Shown here: positions 25,284 through 33,136 of the stretch, piece by piece | Layout: every line of letters starts with the position of its first letter | Numbering within the stretch: the first letter of the stretch is position 1 | Source: Gammaproteobacteria bacterium | GTDB lineage: Bacteria; Pseudomonadota; Gammaproteobacteria; GCA-001735895 | Reading direction: 5' to 3' | Assembly (NCBI GenBank): GCA_020354435.1 | Contig: CP070646.1 | Coordinates: 2,867,705 to 2,903,227, forward strand | Length of the DNA stretch: 35,523 nucleotides | The notes under the pieces: model-generated | The model's database searches: none | Seen by the model: only the letters and a program-made list of their open reading frames with translations | What the model was told of the DNA's origin: nothing | Translations under genes and position numbers: made by a program

Positions 25284-25312
25284 TTCCAGTTCCTCAAGTT
25301 TCGAACTGGAAA
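25283..25312. promoter_or_regulatory. Perfect 10-bp inverted repeat at the cytochrome b start codon
   Basis: TTTCCAGTTC (25283-25292) and GAACTGGAAA (25303-25312) are exact reverse complements around a 10-nt spacer. The dyad overlaps the first base of the start codon and includes the ribosome-binding site (gagga in the minus reading). It could be a repressor site or an mRNA hairpin controlling translation; the suggested promoter below would start transcripts within the dyad, which favours a DNA site. Confidence 0.6.
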
Positions 25313-25314
25313 CA

Positions 25315-25347
25315 ATCTTACGGACGGCGGCTTAAACCAAGCTTAAA
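25315..25347 (-). promoter_or_regulatory. Candidate regulator box and -10 of the cytochrome operon
   Basis: Direct repeat CTTAAA (25331-25336), CCAAG, CTTAAA (25342-25347), period 11 bp, as in PmrA/QseB-type boxes of OmpR-family regulators. In the direction of the operon it ends 10 bp before a weak -10, TAAGAT (25320-25315), which is where activators of this family replace a -35. Likely bound by the operon's own regulator. Confidence 0.6.
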
Positions 25348-25414
25348 ATGAATTTTCCGATCAGCAGGATCCCTGGGCGTTTTCTGCCGTTCATTCGATC
25401 ATATTATGCGAAGG

Positions 25415-25440
25415 AGATTGCTTCGCTTCGCTCGCAATGA
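25415..25440. repeat. Half REP-like repeat (family A), intact IS110 target
   Basis: Holds gattgcttcgcttcgct followed by cgcaatgac, exactly the sequence rebuilt from both flanks of the IS110 element. The 15-mer gcttcgctcgcaatg (25425-25439) is a full, empty bridge RNA target. It lies 12 bp after the paaJ stop. Confidence 0.8.
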
Positions 25441-25451
25441 CCAAAACCTTC

Positions 25452-26657
25452 CTACACGCGCTCGATAATGGTGGCGATGCCCTGGCCGACGCCGATGCAC
25501 ATGGTGCACAACGCGTAACGGCCGCGGCTGCGCCGGAGCTGGTGCGCCGCGGTCGTAAGCAGGCGCGCACCGCTCATGCCGAGAGGGTGGCCGAGCGCGA
25601 TCGCACCGCCGTTGGGATTGACCTGTTCCGCGTCGTCGGGCAGGCCGAGGTCGCGCATCACCGCGAGTGCCTGCGCGGCGAAGGCCTCGTTGAGCTCGAT
25701 GACATCCATCTGTTCCAGCTCCAGGCCGGCCAGTTCCAGCACCTTGCGGCTGGCCGGTGCCGGGCCGAAACCCATGATGCGCGGCTCGACGCCGGCGGTC
25801 GCCATCGCGACCACGCGCGCGATCGGCTCGAGGCCATGCCGGCCGGCCGCGGTTTCGCTTGCGATCAGCATGGCGCAGGCGCCGTCGTTGACTCCCGACG
25901 CATTGCCGGCGGTGACGCTGCCACCATCGCGAAACGGTGCCGGTAACTTGCTCAGCGCTTCCAGCGTGGTACCCGCGCGTGGATGCTCGTCGATCCTGAA
26001 CTCGCTCGGGTCGGCCTTGCGCTGCGGAATCTGCACCGGCACGATTTCCTCGGCAAAAATACCCTCCTGTTGCGCCTTCCCGGCGCGCTGCTGCGAACGC
26101 AGCGCGAACAGGTCCTGGTCTTCGCGGCTGATATTGAACTGCTCGGCGACGTTTTCCGCGGTTTCCGGCATCGAATCAGTGCCGAACTGCGCCTGCATCA
26201 GTTTATTGACGAATCGCCAGCCGATAGTGGTATCGTAAATTTCGGCCCTGCGGCTGAACGCGGCATCGGCCTTGGGCATGACCAGCGGCGCGCGCGACAT
26301 GGATTCGACGCCGCCGGCGATCATCAGGCCGGTTTCGCCGCTCTTGATCGCGCGTGCCGCCAGGCCGACCGCATCCATGCCGGAGCCGCACAGGCGATTG
26401 ATCGTCGTACCGGGCACGGCTACCGGCAACCCCGCCAGCAGTGCCGCCATGCGCGCGACATTGCGATTGTCTTCGCCGGCCTGGTTGGCATTGCCGTAGT
26501 AAACGTCGTCGACCCGCTCCCAGTCGACCCCCGGGTTGCGCGCCATCAGCGCCTTGATCGGCACCGCGCCGAGATCGTCGGTGCGCACCGACGACAGGCC
26601 GCCGGCGTAACGGCCGATCGCGGTGCGGATTGGATCGCAAATCAGTGCATCGTTCAT
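25452..26657 (-). CDS. paaJ: 3-oxoadipyl-CoA thiolase
   Basis: 401 residues from the ATG at 26657, which has GGGAG 7 bp upstream (an ATG 6 bp earlier is too close to it). It cleaves 3-oxoadipyl-CoA to succinyl-CoA and acetyl-CoA at the end of phenylacetate (and beta-ketoadipate) breakdown. The acyl-enzyme nucleophile is Cys90 in NRLCGSGMDAV; NEAFAAQ, GGAIALGHPLGMSGAR (His) and CTMCIGVGQG (second active Cys) complete the thiolase site. The opening ALICDPIRTAIGRYAGGLSSVR is typical of PaaJ/PcaF, separating it from fatty-acid thiolases. Last gene of the paaFGHJ unit, 51 bp after paaH. Confidence 0.93.
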   Translation of the reverse strand: MNDALICDPIRTAIGRYAGGLSSVRTDDLGAVPIKALMARNPGVDWERVDDVYYGNANQAGEDNRNVARMAALLAGLPVAVPGTTINRLCGSGMDAVGLAARAIKSGETGLMIAGGVESMSRAPLVMPKADAAFSRRAEIYDTTIGWRFVNKLMQAQFGTDSMPETAENVAEQFNISREDQDLFALRSQQRAGKAQQEGIFAEEIVPVQIPQRKADPSEFRIDEHPRAGTTLEALSKLPAPFRDGGSVTAGNASGVNDGACAMLIASETAAGRHGLEPIARVVAMATAGVEPRIMGFGPAPASRKVLELAGLELEQMDVIELNEAFAAQALAVMRDLGLPDDAEQVNPNGGAIALGHPLGMSGARLLTTAAHQLRRSRGRYALCTMCIGVGQGIATIIERV

Positions 26658-26708
26658 CTGCATTCTCCCGTGGTGGCTAACCGCCGTCCGATCTGGAGCG
26701 TGAGTTCG

Positions 26709-28229
26709 TCATTCATGGAAACTTCTCCCGGCGGCGACCCGCCGAATCAGCAACGGCGACGGACGGTAACGATCTTCTGCGTAATTCTGGCCCAGGTTAT
26801 CGAGCACCTCGAGCACGTTGTCGAGACCAATGGCGTCGGCCCAGGCCAGCGGACCGGCCGGGTAATTGACCCCGCCCTGCATCGCGATATCGACCGCGGC
26901 GGCGTTGCACACCTGCTGATTGACCGCATCCGCTGCTTCGTTGGCGAGCATGCATACGGTGCGCATCAGGCACAAACCGGCGACATCGTCGACCGGGCTG
27001 ACCTGCTTGCCGATTTTCTGCAGCAGGCCGACGGCGGCATCAAGGGCCTTATTGCTGGTGTTGTCCGACTTGCTAAGCGCAATTCGTGGCGTCTTTTCAT
27101 AATCGAGCGCGAGATCGAACAGCACCAGGTTATCGATTTCGTCTTCCAGCGCGCGCACCGTCGCCATGCGCCCGTCAGTCTGGCACAGCGTTGCCTCGCC
27201 ACAGACAATCGCAAACTCGTCCGCGCGCTGATGTTCGATCGCGATACCGGCTGCGGTCAGCATCGATTCGAAGGCCGGCCTGTATGAGGCTTCTCCGCGC
27301 AGGATTACGCTAGCGGGCGCGGCCCTGTCCTCACAGACGGCGGCCGCGGGTTTTTCGACAGCCTCACCATACTGATAAAAACCACGCCCCGATTTCCTGC
27401 CGAGAAAACCGCCGTCGACCAGCTCCTTTTGCAGCAGCGACGGCGTGAAGCGTCGATCGCCGTAATAGGCGTCGAAGACCGACGCGGTGACCGCATAGTT
27501 GACGTCATGACCGATCAGGTCCATCAGCTCGAACGGTCCCATGCGAAAGCCACCGCAATCGCGCATGATGGCGTCGATAGTGGCGACATCGGCGGCGCCC
27601 TCCTGCAGCAGGCGCAGGCCTTCGGCGTAGAACGGCCGCGCGACCCGGTTGACGATAAATCCCGGCGTGCTGCGGGCGTGCACCGCGAGTTTGCCCCAGT
27701 TTTCCGCAGTGGCGAAGATCGATGCGGCAATGTCTTTATCGGTCGCCAGTCCGCTGATGATTTCGACCAGCTTCATGATCGCTGCCGGGTTGAAGAAATG
27801 CATGCCGAGCAGGCGCTCGGGGCGCCTGAGGCCGGCGCCGATGGCGGTGATCGACAGCGACGATGTGTTGCTCGCCAGTATGACTTCATCGCCGCAGATG
27901 TCTTCGAGGTCGGCAAAGACCTGTTGTTTGAAGTCGAGCTTTTCGACAATGGCCTCGATTACCAGCGCCGCCGGAGCCAGCTCCGACAGGGAGCCGACGA
28001 GCGTGATCCGCTGCAGCAGCGCTTCGCGTTCATCGTCTGCCATGCGTTCCCGCTCGACCAGTTTGGCGAGACCGGCGGCAACGCGGTCGAATCCTTTTTG
28101 CGCTGCGCCGTCGACGGCATCGTACAGCAGCACCGGGTGCCCGGCCGCGGCCGCAACCTGGGCGATACCCGAACCCATTGCGCCGGCACCGACAACGGCC
28201 ACTATCCTGTCTGTCTCAAGTGCGTCCAT
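26709..28229 (-). CDS. paaH: 3-hydroxyadipyl-CoA dehydrogenase
   Basis: 506 residues from the ATG at 28229, with AGGGG 9 bp upstream; the frame extends to 28310 inside paaG but lacks sense there. It oxidises 3-hydroxyadipyl-CoA with NAD. The Rossmann motif is VAVVGAGAMGSGIAQVAAAAG at residues 10-30; ASNTSSLSI and the catalytic His in GMHFFNPAAIMKLVEII follow. Two 3-hydroxyacyl-CoA dehydrogenase C-terminal domains are present (DLIGHDVNYAV and GGVNYPAGPLAWADAIG), giving the length typical of PaaH rather than of FabD-like short forms. The stop of paaG lies 1 bp before this start. Confidence 0.94.
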   Translation of the reverse strand: MDALETDRIVAVVGAGAMGSGIAQVAAAAGHPVLLYDAVDGAAQKGFDRVAAGLAKLVERERMADDEREALLQRITLVGSLSELAPAALVIEAIVEKLDFKQQVFADLEDICGDEVILASNTSSLSITAIGAGLRRPERLLGMHFFNPAAIMKLVEIISGLATDKDIAASIFATAENWGKLAVHARSTPGFIVNRVARPFYAEGLRLLQEGAADVATIDAIMRDCGGFRMGPFELMDLIGHDVNYAVTASVFDAYYGDRRFTPSLLQKELVDGGFLGRKSGRGFYQYGEAVEKPAAAVCEDRAAPASVILRGEASYRPAFESMLTAAGIAIEHQRADEFAIVCGEATLCQTDGRMATVRALEDEIDNLVLFDLALDYEKTPRIALSKSDNTSNKALDAAVGLLQKIGKQVSPVDDVAGLCLMRTVCMLANEAADAVNQQVCNAAAVDIAMQGGVNYPAGPLAWADAIGLDNVLEVLDNLGQNYAEDRYRPSPLLIRRVAAGRSFHE

Positions 28230-28230
28230 G

Positions 28231-29022
28231 TCAGCAACCCCTGAACTCGGGATCGCGCTTCTGTATGAATGCGGCGACACCCTCGCGGTAATCTTCGCTA
28301 CGCCCGGCAAGCCGCTGCAGGTCGCGCTCGAGATCGAGCTGCTGATCGAGCGTATTGGTGTTCGAAGCCAGCATCGCGCGCTTGATCAGACCAAGCCCGT
28401 GGGTCGGACGCGTGGCCAGGTGTTTCGCCAGGCGCTCCGCCTCGGCGGCGAGATCGTCGTCGGCGATGCATTTCCAGATCAAACCCCACTCCTCGGCCTG
28501 GCGTGCCGACAAGCGCTCGCCGAGCAGGGCCAGCCCCATCGCGCGCGCGTGACCGACCAGTCGCGGCAGAATCCAGGTGCCGCCTGAATCCGGCACCAGC
28601 CCGATGTTGCAGAAGGACTGAATGAACCTGGCCGACTCGGCTGCGAGCACGATATCGCAGGCGAGCGCGATATTGGCACCGGCGCCGGCAGCAACGCCGT
28701 TGACCGCGCAAACGACCGGCTTTTCCAGGCTGGTCAGGCTGCGAATCAGCGGATTATATTTCTGCTCCAGCGATTCGCCGAGGTCGGGGACCTCGGCATC
28801 GGGCGCAACGTTGCGCTCGGACAAATCCTGGCCTGCGCAAAAACCACGGCCGTTGGCGCCAAGCAGCAGGCAGCGAATGCCGTCATCCTTGTGCACGGTT
28901 TTGATGACCTCGCGAACCTCTTGGTGCATCTGCGCGTTGAAGCTGTTGAGCTTGTCGGGCCGGTTCAGCGTCAACCGCGCCACGCCGTCGTCGATGGCAA
29001 ATTCGATGGTTTCAAAATTCAT
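28231..29022 (-). CDS. paaG: 1,2-epoxyphenylacetyl-CoA isomerase (oxepin-CoA forming)
   Basis: 263 residues of the crotonase family. PaaG isomerises the ring epoxide to oxepin-CoA and also shifts double bonds during the later steps. LNRPDKLNSFNAQMHQEV opens the fold; GRGFCAGQDLSERN gives the first oxyanion part; NGVAAGAGANIALACDIV the second; GLVPDSGGTWILPRLVG holds the Asp that in PaaG replaces the usual second Glu of hydratases. The tail ends AFIQKRDPEFRGC as in other crotonases. It lies 15 bp after paaF and 1 bp before paaH, in one operon. Confidence 0.93.
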   Translation of the reverse strand: MNFETIEFAIDDGVARLTLNRPDKLNSFNAQMHQEVREVIKTVHKDDGIRCLLLGANGRGFCAGQDLSERNVAPDAEVPDLGESLEQKYNPLIRSLTSLEKPVVCAVNGVAAGAGANIALACDIVLAAESARFIQSFCNIGLVPDSGGTWILPRLVGHARAMGLALLGERLSARQAEEWGLIWKCIADDDLAAEAERLAKHLATRPTHGLGLIKRAMLASNTNTLDQQLDLERDLQRLAGRSEDYREGVAAFIQKRDPEFRGC

Positions 29023-29037
29023 GTCTTGATCTCTTTT

Positions 29038-29814
29038 CTATCTGCCCTTGAATTCGGGTTTACGTTTTTGCAGGAATGCATCGATGCCTTCGCGACGGTC
29101 TTCGCTGCCGGCAAGCATGACGAAGGCCTTGCGTTCGAATTCGAGCCCGCTGCTGAGCGGTCCCTCGAAGGCCTGGCGCAGCGCCTCCTTGGCCTGGCGC
29201 AGCGCCAGCGGGGATTTCGACGCGATAACGCGCGCGAGCTGCTGCGCTTTTTCCAGCGTCAGCTCGGGCACGACAACATCGCTGACCAGACCCGCGGCAA
29301 GCGCGGTTGGGGCATCGACGAATTCTCCCGTCAACACCATTTTCGACGCCAGCGATTTGCCGACCGCGCGAATCAGGCGCTGGGTGCCGCCGGCGCCAGG
29401 CATAATACCGAGATTGATCTCGGGCTGGCCGAACTGCGCGTTGTCGCCGGCAATGACGATATCGGCACTGAGCGCCAGTTCGCAGCCGGCGCCGAGGGCG
29501 AAGCCGTTGACCGCGGCGATCAGTGGCTTGGGGAATGCGGCGATGCGCGACCAGTAACCGGGACGCGGATCATCGAGCATGCCGATCATATCGCGTTCGG
29601 ACATTTCGTTGAGATCGGCACCGGCGGCAAAGACCTTGAGATCTCCATAGACCACGGCGCAGCGGATGCCATCGTCTTCGCGCGCCTCGTCGAGGGCGGC
29701 CGCCAGTTCCGCCAGCGTCTGGTCGCGTAACGCGTTGCGCGCCTCTGGTCGGTTCAACGTCAGCAACAGCACTCGCTGGTCCCGGCTTACCAGGATGTCT
29801 TGATATTCACTCAT
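29038..29814 (-). CDS. paaF: 2,3-dehydroadipyl-CoA hydratase (enoyl-CoA hydratase)
   Basis: 258 residues from the ATG at 29814 (a GTG at 29820 is possible). Crotonase fold: LTLNRPEARNALRDQTLAEL, then KVFAAGADLNEM (oxyanion hole), NGFALGAGCELALSADIV (first catalytic Glu) and GIMPGAGGTQRLIRAVG. Unlike paaG next door it keeps the ordinary GAGGTQ of hydratases. It hydrates 2,3-dehydroadipyl-CoA. First gene of the F-G-H-J unit. The ring epoxidase genes (paaABCDE), paaZ, paaK and the regulator PaaX/PaaR are not in this window, so they must lie elsewhere if the pathway is complete. Confidence 0.92.
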   Translation of the reverse strand: MSEYQDILVSRDQRVLLLTLNRPEARNALRDQTLAELAAALDEAREDDGIRCAVVYGDLKVFAAGADLNEMSERDMIGMLDDPRPGYWSRIAAFPKPLIAAVNGFALGAGCELALSADIVIAGDNAQFGQPEINLGIMPGAGGTQRLIRAVGKSLASKMVLTGEFVDAPTALAAGLVSDVVVPELTLEKAQQLARVIASKSPLALRQAKEALRQAFEGPLSSGLEFERKAFVMLAGSEDRREGIDAFLQKRKPEFKGR

Positions 29815-30009
29815 GTTCACTTCAACCGTGGCTTCGCGATTACGTTTTCATGCCGGAACCCGACGCCAAAATATACACGAAAACGATCCGGAGATTACAG
29901 TGGCCTGTTACGCCAGCGATGGCATCTGGCCAGGGACGCAGCGGTGTGGCCCGGGGTTTCAACCTGGTGAAACACCCTATCAGGAAAGCGGAAATAAAGC
30001 TTAACTTGA

Positions 30010-30075
30010 GTCATTGCGAGCGTAGCGTGGCAATCTTTAAACAGATTGCTTCGTCGCTGCGCGACTCGCAATGAC
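30010..30075. repeat. REP-like palindromic repeat (family A)
   Basis: gtcattgcga (30010-30019) and tcgcaatgac (30066-30075) form the ends, with caatctttaaacagattg as a central hairpin. The left target half differs from the IS110 guide. The 379-bp gap between paaF and the sensor kinase consists mainly of this element and the tandem repeat that follows it. Confidence 0.78.
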
Positions 30076-30169
30076 ATCTGTACCTGTGATTTCCTGCGCG
30101 ACTCGCAATGACATCTGTACCTGTGATTTCCTGCGCGCCTCGCAATGACATCTGTACCTGTGATTTCCT
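30059..30169. repeat. 37-bp tandem repeat, three copies
   Basis: Units at 30059-30095, 30096-30132 and 30133-30169. The first two are identical; the third differs by one base (gcgcgcctcg for gcgcgactcg). Each unit contains ctcgcaatgacatc, the right end of the family A repeat, so the array grew from that end. A fourth, degenerate start (gcgcccctag) follows. Confidence 0.9.
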
Positions 30170-30193
30170 GCGCCCCTAGTAATCACCAGTTTA

Positions 30194-32278
30194 TCAGTCG
30201 TGCGCCGCAAAGCGGATACGGAACTCGGCGCCGGGTTCGGCATTGACGACGTCAACCTCGGCCTGCATCGCGCTCGCCAGCTGCTGCACCAGCGCGAGGC
30301 CGATACCGGTGCCGACAGTTTCGCGCGTGAGTTCGTTTTCGCTGCGATAAAACAGGCGAAAAATCTTTTTCATCTGGTCCGCTGCGATGCCGGGGCCGTA
30401 ATCGCGCACCGAGAACTGGATACGACCATCGCGCAGGCGACGGTATTCGATATCGACCCTACGGGTTTCTGCATTGGCGGAAAACTTGACCGCGTTATCG
30501 ACCAGGTTGATGAAAATCTGCAGGAACCAGTCGATATCGATGTGGATACGCGCTGTCCCGACTTGCTCGTCGCCACTGATCGACAATTCGAAAGCGGAAG
30601 GTTCGAGCTGTGACTCGAGCCTCGGTTTCAGCTCGGCAAGCACATCCTCAATCGCCATGCTGCTCAGGTTCGCCTCCTGTTCGTTGCGCGACATGCGCGC
30701 CAGCTGCAAAACGTTGTTGATCAGGCGCGTCAGACGTTCTGCCTCGTGAAAGATAAAATCGTAATAAGACCTGCGCTTGCTCTCGTCGGCCCAGCCCTCG
30801 CGCAGCATTTCGCCATACATACGGATCGACGTTAGCGGAGTTTTCAGCTCGTGACTGACGGCGGAAACGAAGTCCTGCTGTTGTCGCGCCAGCGCAAGCT
30901 GTCGTTGCCCCAGGCGTAACAGCATGAAACAACCGCCCACCAGTACGATCGCAAGAATCAGCGCTGACCAGATGATGACCTGACCACCGGCGCCAACCGG
31001 CAGGCGCGCCAGCGTAAAAATCAACTCGACATCGCCGAAGGGTGCAATCAGGCGGCTCTGGTAGAGCAACTCGCTGGCCTCTTGCTCCGCGCTCGGCCGG
31101 TACTGGCGGCCGTAATCGGCAGCAAAGCTTCTCAGAATCGCGCCCTGGTAGGCAACGATCAGGCGGCTCATAGACGACAGGCTCGATTCGCGAAACGCCG
31201 GGGCAACCAGCCGATCGATGAAGCTCGACTGATCGAACAGGACTCCCTGGATGTAACGTTCCTGCTGGTGCCAGACCCGCCGAAACAGCACGAAATGACC
31301 GCTGTCGAGCAGTGCGAACTCCATCGGCTCGACCTCGCTTTCGAAAGTCTGAATACGAATCGCCCGTTGCTGCAGCATCGGCTCGCTCGCGGGCAGCTCC
31401 AATTGCAAAGCCTCGCCTTCGACCTGCATCAGGCTCTGTTCGCTGATCGACTGCGGCAGGGCTACCTTTTCCTTGCGCGAACGTTTGGCCGGTGCCTGTT
31501 GTTTGGCTTCCTGCGGCTCTGCTTCGGGTGCCGCGCCGGCGGCAACATCGTAGCGATCCTCGAGTTTCAAATCCTCGAGCTGCTCGACCGGCGTCTGGCC
31601 TGGCGTCGGCGACACCGATTTGCGCAGGGCCAGTTCGTCGAACGCCGCCTGGCCCTGGCTATCGTCGCGATCCATCTCGACACTCTCGAGCGCAATACTC
31701 AATTCCGCTGTATCGGACGCGATCGCCGACGATGGAGCAACGCTCCGTTCCTCGAGAATGACTTCTTCCTCGGCCAGGTCCGCAACGACGCTACTCGCCA
31801 CCTCGGCATCGCTCTTGCCGACCAGCCGGTTTTGATCGAGGATGCCGCGGATAAGACCTTCCTGACTTTCGCGCTGGCGCAGTTCGGTCGCGGAAATGCC
31901 GTAACCGGCGGCATTGTCTCCGGGTACCAGCGGCGTGCGCAAGCGGCCCGAGGCATCGACCTGAAAGTAACCGAGCAGGCCCGGCATGTCGGCCTGCGAT
32001 GGAAATTCGGACAGCGGCGAGCGCTGCAAAAAGGCGTTTTCACCGCTGCCGGTGACGTTGAGAAACTCGTAATCGCTGATCGGCCGGTTTTCCTCGCGCT
32101 CGATCAGGTCGCGAAATCCGCTATCGATGCGCAGCGCCAGTTCGCGCGCGAGCCGCTGGTGCTGGTAAAAGGCTTCCCATTTCAACTGACCATAGGCCTG
32201 GTAAACCAGGATCGAAGTCGGGATCGCCAGCGCCAGGAAAAAAAGCACCAGCAGCAGGGTCAGGCGTCGCTGCGTCAT
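30194..32278 (-). CDS. Sensor histidine kinase with a long extracytoplasmic domain
   Basis: 694 residues. TM1 lies at about residues 7-27 and TM2 at about 430-455, leaving some 400 residues in the periplasm. The middle of this domain (about 170-300) is acidic and low in complexity, with an Ala/Glu/Gln/Lys-rich stretch (APEAEPQEAKQQAPAKRSRK), flanked by folded-looking parts. No HAMP domain is obvious. The H-box is SAVSHELKTPLTSIRMYGEML with His476; N-box INLVDNAVKFS; G1 RDYGPGIA; G2 GTGIGLALV. Its start overlaps the regulator stop by 4 bp. Signal unknown; the divergent PspA-VWA genes suggest envelope stress. Confidence 0.93.
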   Translation of the reverse strand: MTQRRLTLLLVLFFLALAIPTSILVYQAYGQLKWEAFYQHQRLARELALRIDSGFRDLIEREENRPISDYEFLNVTGSGENAFLQRSPLSEFPSQADMPGLLGYFQVDASGRLRTPLVPGDNAAGYGISATELRQRESQEGLIRGILDQNRLVGKSDAEVASSVVADLAEEEVILEERSVAPSSAIASDTAELSIALESVEMDRDDSQGQAAFDELALRKSVSPTPGQTPVEQLEDLKLEDRYDVAAGAAPEAEPQEAKQQAPAKRSRKEKVALPQSISEQSLMQVEGEALQLELPASEPMLQQRAIRIQTFESEVEPMEFALLDSGHFVLFRRVWHQQERYIQGVLFDQSSFIDRLVAPAFRESSLSSMSRLIVAYQGAILRSFAADYGRQYRPSAEQEASELLYQSRLIAPFGDVELIFTLARLPVGAGGQVIIWSALILAIVLVGGCFMLLRLGQRQLALARQQQDFVSAVSHELKTPLTSIRMYGEMLREGWADESKRRSYYDFIFHEAERLTRLINNVLQLARMSRNEQEANLSSMAIEDVLAELKPRLESQLEPSAFELSISGDEQVGTARIHIDIDWFLQIFINLVDNAVKFSANAETRRVDIEYRRLRDGRIQFSVRDYGPGIAADQMKKIFRLFYRSENELTRETVGTGIGLALVQQLASAMQAEVDVVNAEPGAEFRIRFAAHD

Positions 32279-32970
32279 TGTCCGGCAAGCATCAATCGGT
32301 AACCCGCGCCGCGCACCGTGACGATGGCCTGGGGGTTGGCTGGGTCGGCTTCAATCTTGCGGCGCAGCTTGGCGATATGAATATCGACCGTGCGGGTTTC
32401 GATTTCCATATGGTTGGCATACCCCCAGACGCGTGCGAGCAGCTCCTCGCGCGCAACCGGCCGATCGGATTGTTGCGCCAGGTATAACAGCAGGTCCATT
32501 TCCCGGCGCGTGAACACGGTGTCACCCGCGCACAGGTTCTGGCTGTCGATGACGAGGCCGTTGCTCAACTGGATTTCACGTGTCGACTGTTCGTCGATGC
32601 CGGAACGACGCAGTACCGCCTGCACGCGTAAAACGAGCTGGGTCACCGAAAACGGCTTTGCGACATAATCGTCGGCGCCCAGCGTCAATCCCTGCACGAT
32701 ATCCTCGTCGTTCGATTTCGCGGTTAGCATGATCACCGGCTGCTGGCGGTCCTGCTGGCGAATACGGTTACAGATTTCGAATCCGTCGACACCCGGCAGC
32801 ATGACGTCGAGCAGGATCAGATCGTATTTGCCGGACAGCGACTGGCGCAGGCCATCGTCGCCGTTGTCAGCGGTTTTGACCTCGTAACCGTGGTAAACGA
32901 ATACGTCGACGAGGCCGCTGCGTATCGCGGCTTCATCCTCGACAATGAGTAATCGCGCCTTCTGCGCCAT
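32275..32970 (-). CDS. OmpR/PhoB-family response regulator
   Basis: 231 residues from the ATG at 32970: GAGGA lies 9 bp upstream, whereas the ATG at 32979 directly abuts it. The receiver domain has Glu11-Asp12-Glu13, phospho-acceptor Asp55 (LILLDVMLPG), Thr in IMLTAKS and Lys in AKPFSV. The winged-helix domain has FTRREMDLLLYLAQQSDRPVAREELLARVWGY and TVDIHIAKLRRKIE with GAGYRL at the end. It is coupled to the sensor gene and divergent from the pspA-like gene; the direct repeat at 33026-33042 between them is the likely binding site. Confidence 0.95.
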   Translation of the reverse strand: MAQKARLLIVEDEAAIRSGLVDVFVYHGYEVKTADNGDDGLRQSLSGKYDLILLDVMLPGVDGFEICNRIRQQDRQQPVIMLTAKSNDEDIVQGLTLGADDYVAKPFSVTQLVLRVQAVLRRSGIDEQSTREIQLSNGLVIDSQNLCAGDTVFTRREMDLLLYLAQQSDRPVAREELLARVWGYANHMEIETRTVDIHIAKLRRKIEADPANPQAIVTVRGAGYRLMLAGQ

Positions 32971-33025
32971 CGGTTTCATTCCTCGTTGAGTACGGTTCAA
33001 TCCTAGCACCCCCGCCCGCGGCCGA

Positions 33026-33042
33026 TGTAAATTTTTTGTAAA
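33026..33042. promoter_or_regulatory. Direct repeat TGTAAA-N5-TGTAAA between the regulator and pspA-like genes
   Basis: TGTAAA (33026-33031), five T, TGTAAA (33037-33042), period 11 bp. OmpR-family regulators bind such pairs; CpxR boxes read GTAAA-N5-GTAAA. On the minus strand each half reads TTTACA and could serve as a -35 for the regulator gene, so binding could act on both sides. Confidence 0.6.
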
Positions 33043-33136
33043 CCCGTGAATCCAGGTTTTACCAAATCCTGCCTGTTTATCCGCCTCCGCCCGCACCAGA
33101 ATTTAACCATCTTTCAGCAACGACGGAGTTCAAGAC

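Noticed and set aside
30059-30169. Regular repeats that could be taken for a small CRISPR array
   Set aside because: The units are directly adjacent with no spacers, and no cas gene is nearby. It is a plain tandem repeat.
31082-32302. Long plus-strand open frame opposite the sensor kinase (406 codons)
   Set aside because: The minus strand carries clear kinase motifs; the plus-strand translation is rich in Arg, Ala and Gln without any motif.
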